Source: Syntrophaceae bacterium (GTDB taxonomy: Bacteria > Desulfobacterota > Syntrophia > Syntrophales > UBA2210). From it: 7,145 nt of DNA. Under the pieces are notes generated by a model. It searched no databases. It was given only the letters and a program-made list of their open reading frames with translations, and had not been told where the DNA came from. Position 1 is the first letter of the stretch, and each line of letters starts with the position of its first letter. The position numbers and the translations under genes were made by a program. The stretch lies in the NCBI GenBank assembly GCA_030619435.1, contig JAUXBI010000089.1, positions 1 to 7,145 of the forward strand, in the 5' to 3' direction. Of the stretch, positions 1 through 5,394 are shown in pieces.

Positions 1-242
1 CCCCACCTGGCTTTGAAGATTACAGAAAAGACAAACGTGTAAACACACAGCATCATCAGAGGCTGAATGAACGACCACCCAAGACCAATAGAAGATCCTT
101 TATAGCGCCCCACAACCTCTCGCCAGGTCAACTGCTTGATTAAATTCCTGTATTTCCATAGATGGATGACAATAAGAATCGGATTGAAAAACCTTACAAC
201 GCTCTCTCCGCGGGAGGATATTGTTTTGAATTTTTCAGTCAT
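1..242 (-). CDS. Polysaccharide ABC transporter permease, Wzm/TagG/KpsM type (5' part only)
   Basis: This is the N-terminal 80 codons of an ABC-2 family integral membrane permease that exports O-antigen, capsule or teichoic-acid-like polysaccharide across the inner membrane together with an ATPase partner. The gene runs off the left edge. The translation starts MTEKFKTISSRG and contains a cytosolic amphipathic stretch (LIKQLTWREVVGRYKGSS, residues 34-51). The first membrane segment follows (SIGLGWSFIQPLMMLCVYTF, residues 51-70) and then VIFKARW. The pattern [WR]E..GRYKGS.LG..W....PL..L..YTFVF...FK.RW is the family signature as I know it. The ATG at 242-240 is the first start after a possible AGGAAA box about 10 bases upstream. 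The gene is transcribed divergently from the selenoprotein candidate. Neighbouring ATPase and glycosyltransferase genes would be expected beyond the left edge. Confidence 0.88.
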   Translation of the reverse strand, partial: MTEKFKTISSRGESVVRFFNPILIVIHLWKYRNLIKQLTWREVVGRYKGSSIGLGWSFIQPLMMLCVYTFVFSVIFKARW

Positions 243-310
243 TATTTGTTCGTGTTTCCTGAAACCCCTTTCTTGTAAATTCCTGTCTCGCCTCATAAGG
301 GAATTCCCCC

Positions 311-334
311 GGCATGCCAACTCTTTGGCATGTC
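311..334 (-). other. Hairpin in the 5' leader of the ABC permease mRNA
   Basis: CATGCCAA (313-320) and TTGGCATG (325-332) form a perfect 8-bp stem with a four-base loop. One G-T opposition and one further pair extend it to 311-334. It sits in the predicted transcribed leader, about 70 bases upstream of the ATG. There is no U-tract, so it is not a simple terminator. I recognise no riboswitch class. Confidence 0.35.
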
Positions 335-406
335 TATGGAGAAGCCCGAACCTTTTCCAAAAACTTATTGCCTTAAAAAAGCCTTCATGATAGTTTATTA
401 AATTGG

Positions 407-425
407 CTTATGATTTTATCATAAG
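407..425. promoter_or_regulatory. Perfect 7-5-7 inverted repeat over the -10 box; possible operator
   Basis: CTTATGA (407-413) and TCATAAG (419-425) are perfect inverted arms around TTTTA. The palindrome covers the -10 element and the approach to the start site of the minus-strand promoter. It is AT-rich and has no U-tract, so an operator fits better than a terminator. The regulator is unknown. Confidence 0.4.
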
Positions 426-446
426 TAATATAAATAATGGTGTCAA
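418..446 (-). promoter_or_regulatory. Near-consensus sigma-70 promoter for the ABC permease gene
   Basis: On the minus strand a perfect -35 box TTGACA (446-441) is separated by exactly 17 bases from TATGAT (423-418), a 5/6 match to the -10 consensus. Transcription would begin near 411 and leave a leader of about 170 bases before the ATG at 242. A second TTGACA lies 18 bases further upstream (464-459) but has no equally good -10 box. The -10 box lies inside the palindrome at 407-425. Confidence 0.6.
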
Positions 447-544
447 ATAATAGTGTTGTGTCAATCAAGAAATATCATTTCGGCCGCAGGGAAAAATCCA
501 GGATTTCTCAGTCGTGAAGACTCCTTCGAAATAACAGAGTGTCG

Positions 545-574
545 TTGACATGACAATAGTCTTCTCGCTATTTT
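545..574 (+). promoter_or_regulatory. Candidate sigma-70 promoter of the selenoprotein-lipoprotein pair
   Basis: A perfect TTGACA (545-550) is followed after 18 bases by TATTTT (569-574), a 4/6 match to the -10 consensus. Transcription would begin near 581 and give a leader of about 70 bases. No known riboswitch was recognised in that leader. Confidence 0.42.
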
Positions 575-642
575 AAGTGTTTAAAGTAACAAAATACAGC
601 CCCGCTGGAGACGGCGAGGAACCAAAATATACTATTTGCTGC

Positions 643-648
643 AGGAGG
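643..648 (+). promoter_or_regulatory. Ribosome binding site that selects the TTG start at 654
   Basis: AGGAGG ends five bases before TTG at 654-656 and is the strongest Shine-Dalgarno sequence in the region. It decides the start. The reading frame it opens encodes a classical signal peptide and reaches the TGA at 792 in frame with the long downstream frame. The ATG at 834 has no comparable site. Confidence 0.8.
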
Positions 649-653
649 GTGTC

Positions 654-1703
654 TTGAAACGATTTTTTTTGGGATTATTGTCTTTCGTTTTCATCATCTC
701 TTTTTCTTTTTCCGCGTTTGCTGAAAACAACAGGACCATCACTATCCTTTACACCGGCCATGTGAAGGGGCGAATTCTACCGTGTCCTTCCTGAAAAGGC
801 GCAGGCTCGGGCGGTCTGGCCCGGCGCGCATCCATGATAGAATCTATCCGCGCTGATGAACAGTCTGTTCTGCTGCTTGACTGCGGCGCAGTATTCGATG
901 ATCGTCCCAAGTACCAGAAATATAAGGCCGAAACAATTTTAAAGGTCATGGAACTTATGGGATACGATGTGTTAAACCTTGGAATCCCGGAATTTCATTT
1001 TGGAAAAGATTTTTTAAAGGACACTTGTTCCTACACATCTTTCCCTTATGTTGCATCAAATCTATTGTACGACGGCAAAAAGTTTCCCTGGACCGAAGAA
1101 TATATTATCAAGGACATAAACGGTTTGAAAATTGCGATTATCGGGCTCATAAATCCTGACAACCTCAAAAAATCGGCTGACCAAGAATACGTAGAGAACT
1201 TAGAGGTCATACCTGCTGAAATCGCCCTTCAAAGGTTGCTGCCAGAAATCAGGGCAAAAGCCGATATGATCATCCTTCTCTCCCGTCTGGGGTTCAAACA
1301 AACCTGTGCGCTCCTGAAAAAGGTCGATGGGATTGACATTGTCATCTCGTCCGGTGACAGGGGCATATATCCCGCCAGCATATGCCCTGAAAAAAACATT
1401 TTGCAGACAGGAACCGGTGGAAGAACACTGGGATATGCCAGAATCGCCCTGAATGAAAAAGGTACGGTTTCCGTGGAAGAGGCTAAATTCATACCATTAG
1501 GTGAATCCCTGCCGGAGGATGACAGGATCAACGACATCATTCGGGATACATTTAAAGTCGATCGGGCAAAAAAAGCGAATTTGGACAAGAAACAAACCCG
1601 CATGAAAATGGAAGAATTGATGGAGGGATTGAAATTGTCTCCCCGCGAATTTATTGAACAATACAAGAAAGAACAACTTGGAAAATCAGGAGGAACAAAA
1701 TGA
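654..1703 (+). CDS. Exported selenoprotein candidate: degenerate 5'-nucleotidase/metallophosphoesterase-like protein with in-frame UGA (Sec47)
   Basis: Read with UGA 792-794 as selenocysteine, this is a 349-residue protein starting at TTG. Residues 1-23 form a signal peptide (MKRFFLGLLSF...SAFA|E), so it acts outside the cytoplasm. Next come the first strand of a UshA-type phosphoesterase domain (ITILYTGHVKGRIL, residues 29-42), the motif C44-P-S-U47, and GSGGLARRASMIESIR (51-66), a conserved feature of such proteins. The later landmarks LLLDCGAVF, LNLGIPEFHFG, IILLSRLGF and ISSGDRG align by eye with the family's GD, GNHE, H and GHxH motifs, but the ligands are replaced: H36/K38, A79, I111-P112, R211 and D235/G237. 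Classical hydrolase activity is therefore unlikely. The protein ends in a charged helical tail (about 300-349) without a UshA C-terminal domain. It overlaps the lipoprotein gene by four bases. The alternative is a pseudogene with one nonsense codon, but the intact frame and SECIS-like hairpin argue against that. Its function is unknown; a thiol/selenol redox role is inference. Confidence 0.82.
792..829 (+). promoter_or_regulatory. Bacterial SECIS-like element with the recoded UGA
   Basis: TGA (792-794) is followed by a GC-rich hairpin. The upper stem CGGGC/GCCCG (808-812, 819-823) closes the loop GGTCTG (813-818), and a lower stem pairs GCGC 799-802 with GCGC 826-829. The loop GGUCU starts 19 bases after the UGA. 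From memory, Escherichia coli fdhF has the same loop sequence at the same spacing. Bacterial SECIS elements bind SelB just downstream of UGA and carry conserved G residues in the apical loop, here 813-814. The hairpin also encodes the conserved protein stretch GGLARR. Confidence 0.78.
1688..1693 (+). promoter_or_regulatory. Ribosome binding site of the lipoprotein gene
   Basis: A perfect AGGAGG lies six bases upstream of ATG 1700, inside the last codons of the upstream gene. Together with the ATGA overlap it indicates coupled but independently strong translation of the lipoprotein. Confidence 0.75.
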
Positions 1704-2221
1704 AGATTCATCGAATATCACAGGCGCTCATGCTTTTCATTGCGCTTCTCTTAATGGCCGGCTGCGCTACTCTTCAGGGTAAGCATGGCCAGGGTCTTGA
1801 AGAAAGGGTCTCGGAATATATGCAAGCCCAAATCGACAGGAAATGCGACGAAGTTTATACCTTTTTTGACTCTTCCTATCGGAAAACCGTGTCTCGGGAA
1901 AGCTTTGCTCAAACACCAAGGAATATTGCCTTCAAGGCATTCAAGGTGGAAGAGATAAAGATATCTCCCTCAGAGAATCAGGCAACGGTAAAAGTAAGAA
2001 TAGAAATTGAATTTCAGGGCTTTACCTTCCCGGATGCCCCTCAGACACAAAACTGGATCAAAGAAAATGGTGACTGGTTTTTGAAAAAAGTCAAACAACA
2101 AATGACTCCATTCTCCCTACATATTCGCCCCGCTCAGCATCTGGTCTGTCTCGGTTCCATACAGATAGAAACCGCCGACAGATCCACCTTCAGATCCATC
2201 CACGCAGAATTTGATAAATGA
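1700..2221 (+). CDS. Small lipoprotein, NTF2/SnoaL-like fold suspected
   Basis: This 173-residue protein has a type II signal peptide: KIHR, a hydrophobic core, then the lipobox M19-A-G-C22. Cys22 would be lipidated, and Ala at +2 is compatible with outer-membrane sorting. Residues 32-130 (helix EERVSEYMQAQIDRKCDEVY, then FFDSSYRKTVS, VEEIKIS, ATVKVRIEIEFQG and WIKENGDWFLKK) resemble the alpha-then-beta pattern of NTF2/SnoaL-like domains ending in 'W....G.W'. That assignment is by eye only. Its ATG overlaps the stop of the upstream selenoprotein candidate, so the two probably work together. Residues 140-173 are encoded antisense to the end of the convergent minus-strand gene and look unlike a natural C-terminus. 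The native protein probably ended near residue 135. No terminator is visible after it. Confidence 0.8.
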   Translation: MKIHRISQALMLFIALLLMAGCATLQGKHGQGLEERVSEYMQAQIDRKCDEVYTFFDSSYRKTVSRESFAQTPRNIAFKAFKVEEIKISPSENQATVKVRIEIEFQGFTFPDAPQTQNWIKENGDWFLKKVKQQMTPFSLHIRPAQHLVCLGSIQIETADRSTFRSIHAEFDK

Positions 2222-3397
2222 GATGGCTGATGCAGTCTCTTCAAAAACCGATGCCACTGTAAACACATCATAGGCTCCAGCCCCAAGGAAAAGGTTTTCG
2301 ATACTATCTTCAATCAATTTTCCATTTTTATCATAAGGCTCAATCCTGACCATTTCGTCGACATCTGAAGCATTGCATATATTGACCCCAGTCCACCAGT
2401 AACCGTCATTGCCGGGATAGTGAGGAAGTACCAGTTGCGCTTTGAAATCTTCATTATCCAAAAACGGACAACTCGCATGATCATTGGGCGTCCGGAATGT
2501 GTAATAACCGGTAACGGGGTATTCCCCGTAAATGTCAAGGATTGAATGATAATAAAGGTCGCCTGGCTTTTTACCAAACATATCCAGTTCAACGATCTTT
2601 TTTTCGTACGGTCCCAAGATAAAAGTTATATCATCTTCAGAATTATCGCCAGCCAGTCTCAAGTGAAAGGTAACCCTGTTTTCCACATCCTGCGGATTAA
2701 TAATGGTTGCAGTCGTGCTCCAGTAACCCGGCGTCGGTATATGCGGCACTATCTTGTGAACTGATCCCATATCAAGGTCGAAAAGGGTTTCACTTCCATT
2801 CCCCTTTAATTTCACGTATTGATATCCGCTGAGAACCGGGTTCCCATGTGCGTCGATCTCCATCCATCCCCCATCAGGAGGGTTATAAAAAGGGGCCTGG
2901 CCCGGGCGTATCGGAAAAACGGCCCGTGGGTCTATAACTTCTTCCATCTCACTCTGAAGAATCCCTCCAGCAGAGAATACCCGCACCGTGACCGGCGCTG
3001 TCTCAAAAGATTCGTTAACTATTCCGCCAATCATTACCTCGGTGTAATTCATCGCGCTTACGATATCGGGGATGACCAACTGAGAACGTCCCTGCCATTT
3101 CTGCGCAAAACATGACATCTCTGAATTTTCATTGCCGAAGAGATTAAGGAGGTCAACCCGATTGTCAGACATCAAAACAAGGTTCTCAATGCGCGCATAA
3201 TCGCGGCTATTCCATGGCAGATTATCGAAAAAGAACAGTTTCTTCTCTCCCGGCGCCATGTTCAGGGGCCCTGATACTGTCTGGTTCGGCTCGCCATCCG
3301 CGGTATAGGTTGTAAGGGTAACATTCTTAGCCACTTCGGCGCCGGGGTTAGTCAACGCAAATCCGGACCAGTCGCCATTCTTTGGAATATAAGGCAC
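2117..3397 (-). CDS. Four-repeat beta-rich extracellular protein; probably the detached C-terminal part of the gene at 3493-4584
   Basis: The 426 residues from GTG 3397 consist of four repeats of about 105 residues (1-106, 107-214, 216-320, 321-426). Each opens with a hydrophobic strand and Pro, then an aromatic and 'N' strand: VPYIPKNGDWSGFALTNPG, LVIPDIVSAMNYTEVMIGG, IVPHIPTPGYWSTTATIINP and LVLPHYPGNDGYWWTGVNIC. Such domains occur as surface or secreted modules, and their binding partner is unknown. The frame stays open upstream to 3532 and its extra codons read as genuine protein (LDPPYTVHLTQNN...YTITFDLKRDYNQ). The GTG has no good Shine-Dalgarno site, no signal peptide follows it, and it begins inside a repeat. 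A free-standing protein from GTG 3397 is therefore doubtful. Inserting one base near 3494 would fuse it to the upstream gene. Its 3' end overlaps the convergent lipoprotein gene by 105 bases. Confidence 0.68.
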   Translation of the reverse strand: MPYIPKNGDWSGFALTNPGAEVAKNVTLTTYTADGEPNQTVSGPLNMAPGEKKLFFFDNLPWNSRDYARIENLVLMSDNRVDLLNLFGNENSEMSCFAQKWQGRSQLVIPDIVSAMNYTEVMIGGIVNESFETAPVTVRVFSAGGILQSEMEEVIDPRAVFPIRPGQAPFYNPPDGGWMEIDAHGNPVLSGYQYVKLKGNGSETLFDLDMGSVHKIVPHIPTPGYWSTTATIINPQDVENRVTFHLRLAGDNSEDDITFILGPYEKKIVELDMFGKKPGDLYYHSILDIYGEYPVTGYYTFRTPNDHASCPFLDNEDFKAQLVLPHYPGNDGYWWTGVNICNASDVDEMVRIEPYDKNGKLIEDSIENLFLGAGAYDVFTVASVFEETASAISFIKFCVDGSEGGSVGGFYLYGTETDQMLSGANM

Positions 3398-3489
3398 CCT
3401 CTGGTTATAATCCCTTTTCAGGTCAAATGTTATTGTGTAGATATTGGGGTCATCATAATTATTCTGCGTCAGGTGGACTGTATAAGGTG

Positions 3490-3535
3490 GATCTAATGCG
3501 GTATCACAAAGTTCACCCTCTGGTCTTGATGATCA
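3490..3535 (-). other. Frameshift junction between the transglutaminase-like and repeat-domain frames
   Basis: On the minus strand the first frame reads ...VNFVIPH then TAG (3495-3493). The second frame is open from just after a TGA at 3535-3533. A -1 shift at CAT-TAG (as if one T were missing from the TT) reads H-L-D-P-P-Y-T and enters the repeat frame. The joined gene would span 2117-4584 and encode 822 residues. I see no heptameric slippery sequence, so a one-base deletion or a sequencing error is likelier than programmed frameshifting. Confidence 0.6.
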
Positions 3536-4584
3536 AGAATGAGGCTTTCCACCTCATGGCCATTGCTGTCCAGCACAACACATGTTATATCTTCGCTGCT
3601 TCCGGGCAGCTTTTCGACTCCCATGGAAATCACATTCCCCGGGAGGCATGAAATCTTATAATCATCCCCATCAAGCAATATCAGGTTATACGTCCCCGGG
3701 GCTATCTGGGCAACCTGGCCAAGAGCCTCCAGTTCATCATCCCGTGAGCGGGCCAGCCTCACCACCTCCTCATAATCAAGATAAGGACATGCCGGTCTTA
3801 CCTCGAGTGGATAGAGCAGCTTTTCGGGATGATAAGAGACGCTTGCACCGGTCCACTCACCGCCGATAATCTCACCGGTTGCATTCAGGAATATATCATA
3901 AGTATAGCCTTCCTGCCTTGATTCGGTCCCCATATAATCGGGCGGCACGTTATCCTTGGCATGGGAAATTATTACCGACACGGACTCTATGTTGCCCGAC
4001 AGCGTGCTCTCCATGACATATTTGTATATTGGGTAGCACCATACTTCCCCGCCGGTTGACAGGTCTGCAACAAACGCCTCGCCTTTGTCCTTGATAAAAT
4101 TCAACAGCCAGTAATGGAAGATTTCAGGCCTCGAACCATCGGCCCTTTCAATATAATTGTTATCGTGGGCCATTGTCAAAAGGCCCTTTTTATCACCGAC
4201 ACGAAAAACAATGCCGTCTTCAACAGAGGGCAGGATTTCGTACTTTTCAATACACGCCGCCATGGCCCATTCACCGCAAAGCCCATACCAATCGGGGGCT
4301 TCCGGGTCATAATACCTCTCGTTATACCATTCAGTCAGCGCTCCGGGATACGTCCCGTTTTCAAGCAGTTCGTATTTCTCCAGAGGCGCGGGGTGGCCAC
4401 GGTATCCAACCCCGGTAGAAAGTCCGCCGTTATTAAATGGCCACCAGTAGCCGGACCAAGGCATAAATTCGGCTTCATGCTCTTCCGCACCGGCTGCAAA
4501 AGGAAAACAGAAAAAAAAGATGAGCATAAAACCGGCTGCGATAATCACTAAAAACCGACTGTCCTTCATACGTTTATTCATCAT
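3493..4584 (-). CDS. Secreted transglutaminase-elicitor-like (papain-fold) protein, probably frameshifted at its end
   Basis: This 363-residue protein has an N-terminal signal peptide (KR..K then FLVIIAAGFMLIFFFCF...AGA, about 1-33). The domain at about 43-260 carries SGYWWPF (44-50), PLEKYE (67-72), WYGLCGEWAMAA (99-110), IVFRVGDKKGLL (125-136), FHYWLLNFI (156-164) and FVADLSTGGEVW (171-182). This order matches my memory of the Phytophthora GP42 transglutaminase elicitor family (Pfam TGase_elicitor): YWWP, WYGxCxxWAxAA, FH and (I/V)VDxxxGAEVW. A Cys103-His157-Asp174 triad is inferred, consistent with amide cross-linking or hydrolysis outside the cell. Residues 291-363 are a short beta region ending RVNFVIPH, which resembles the start of the repeats in the next frame. 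ATG 4584 overlaps the upstream stop (ATGA), implying coupled translation; an alternative ATG lies at 4581. The stop at 3493 is probably a frameshift artefact or mutation. Confidence 0.72.
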   Translation of the reverse strand: MMNKRMKDSRFLVIIAAGFMLIFFFCFPFAAGAEEHEAEFMPWSGYWWPFNNGGLSTGVGYRGHPAPLEKYELLENGTYPGALTEWYNERYYDPEAPDWYGLCGEWAMAACIEKYEILPSVEDGIVFRVGDKKGLLTMAHDNNYIERADGSRPEIFHYWLLNFIKDKGEAFVADLSTGGEVWCYPIYKYVMESTLSGNIESVSVIISHAKDNVPPDYMGTESRQEGYTYDIFLNATGEIIGGEWTGASVSYHPEKLLYPLEVRPACPYLDYEEVVRLARSRDDELEALGQVAQIAPGTYNLILLDGDDYKISCLPGNVISMGVEKLPGSSEDITCVVLDSNGHEVESLILDHQDQRVNFVIPH

Positions 4585-5225
4585 TGATCTATAACCCGGG
4601 ATTGCCTGTCAAGGGTCTCTTCATAAATCCACCATTGCGCATTCAGCGGCCACAATTGCCTCACCACCAATCGGCCCTGCCGGTCAACAACCGTTACCAT
4701 TCGCAGATCAAAAGGACCGAAGAATTCACCTCTCACCCAGTTGTTTTCCCTCGCCTCATCCAGAGAAATCGCCTTCGAGGAAACCTGATACCGACTGATA
4801 AAAACCCTGCCGCCGGCCTCGGTTTTCTCTTCGAATACTCTCACGTTGTCTTCAGCAAAGACCGGAACAAGATCACAAGGCACAGGATACCCCGGCATCA
4901 CAAGGAAACCTTCAGCGCCGTTTTTCCGCCGGCCATTTTTACCCTGCCAGGCCACAGCATTCATGTTGCCGGAAGAGCTGATCACAAGAGAACACAGGGG
5001 ATCTTCAGATGTTTCAGAATAAAACGATATCAGCCGTTTGCCCTCAGAAATCTGTACCAACCGTATTTCCCAAATTTTAGAACTCCCGGGAATGCTACCG
5101 GATTCCCGATACTCGGACAGTATCCGGATCATAGACTCCCGACCCTGCGCAAAGCCCGCTCCCGCGCAAAGCGCTGTCATCAAGCAGATCGACACAAGAA
5201 ATGCATACATCAATTTTTTTCTCAT
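4581..5225 (-). CDS. Exported protein of unknown function
   Basis: From ATG 5225 the product has 214 residues with a clean signal peptide (MRKKLMYAFLVSICLM...AGFA|Q, cleavage near 26). The mature part is beta-rich and has two cysteines (C78, C117) that could form a disulfide outside the cytoplasm. It ends in strands MVTVVDRQGRLVVRQLWPL and WWIYEETLDRQSR, somewhat like the beta sheet of LolA/RseB-type proteins, but I do not recognise a family. GTG 5264 would add 13 residues in frame but lies three bases from the terminator stem and has no Shine-Dalgarno site, so ATG 5225 is preferred. The stop overlaps the start of the transglutaminase-like gene (ATGA), so the two form a translationally coupled operon. 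Confidence 0.75.
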   Translation of the reverse strand: MRKKLMYAFLVSICLMTALCAGAGFAQGRESMIRILSEYRESGSIPGSSKIWEIRLVQISEGKRLISFYSETSEDPLCSLVISSSGNMNAVAWQGKNGRRKNGAEGFLVMPGYPVPCDLVPVFAEDNVRVFEEKTEAGGRVFISRYQVSSKAISLDEARENNWVRGEFFGPFDLRMVTVVDRQGRLVVRQLWPLNAQWWIYEETLDRQSRVIDQ

Positions 5226-5267
5226 TTGACAATCCCGCACATATTTTTTTCTCTTCCATTTCACGGA

Positions 5268-5306
5268 AAAAATCAGGGGGGGCTTAAAAAGCCCCCCCTG
5301 ATTTTT
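5268..5306. terminator. Strong bidirectional Rho-independent terminator
   Basis: Two perfect 18-bp arms (5268-5285 and 5289-5306) with seven consecutive G:C pairs in the core enclose a three-base loop AAA. The minus-strand transcript ends in six U residues and the plus-strand transcript in five. It lies downstream of the large surface-protein gene and would terminate its mRNA. It is only about 42 bases upstream of ATG 5225, so any readthrough would feed the next operon. Confidence 0.92.
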
Positions 5307-5351
5307 GTTATCTGTTATGTCATAATGAATGTTTAGTAACCATTACGACTA

Positions 5352-5378
5352 TCATTCTGCATCTGTGCAGCAGAATGA
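5352..5378. repeat. Palindromic hairpin after the surface-protein stop codon
   Basis: TCATTCTGC (5352-5360) and GCAGAATGA (5370-5378) form a perfect 9-bp stem with a nine-base loop, starting 16 bases past the stop of the surface-protein gene. It has no U-tract. It may stabilise the mRNA 3' end or be a single copy of a short palindromic intergenic repeat. Only one copy is present here. Confidence 0.4.
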
Positions 5379-5394
5379 CGCGTATAAGTCGAGC

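Larger units (their letters stand above)
243..653. other. Divergent intergenic region without a gene
   Basis: This stretch of about 410 bases separates the minus-strand permease gene from the plus-strand selenoprotein candidate. It holds the two divergent promoters, the operator-like palindrome and the leader hairpin listed separately. It also holds an imperfect inverted repeat at 503-532 (ATTTC...AGTC/GACT...GAAAT) that may be a degenerate short palindromic intergenic repeat. The short open frame at 136-390 has no coding features and largely overlaps the permease gene in antisense. I recognise no JUMPstart/ops element. Confidence 0.5.

Noticed and set aside
299..308. Palindrome GGGAATTCCC
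   Set aside because: A 10-base palindrome is easily met by chance and has no clear placement relative to a promoter.
136..390. Plus-strand 84-codon open frame
   Set aside because: It overlaps the permease gene and leader in antisense and has no ribosome binding site or recognisable protein features.
575..653. Riboswitch in the selenoprotein leader
   Set aside because: I found no conserved core of c-di-GMP, TPP, cobalamin or other classes that I know; only weak local pairing around 603-622.
654..833. TGA 792 as a nonsense mutation making a pseudogene
   Set aside because: The frame is otherwise intact for 1050 bases, the codon sits in a CxxU motif, and a SECIS-like hairpin follows at the standard spacing. 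Not excluded with certainty.
834..1703. ATG 834 as the start of the phosphoesterase-like gene
   Set aside because: It lacks a Shine-Dalgarno site, removes the signal peptide and GGLARR motif, and ignores an in-frame upstream coding region with AGGAGG-TTG.
1229..1711. Minus-strand 160-codon open frame
   Set aside because: It lies wholly antisense to the selenoprotein candidate and shows no signal or domain.
5226..5264. GTG 5264 as the start of the exported protein gene
   Set aside because: It lies three bases from the terminator stem without a Shine-Dalgarno site; ATG 5225 gives a clean signal peptide.
4584..5336. Long plus-strand open frame of 250 codons
   Set aside because: It is antisense to a well-supported secreted protein, rich in Pro/His/Arg as typical of shadow frames, and has no coding signals of its own.
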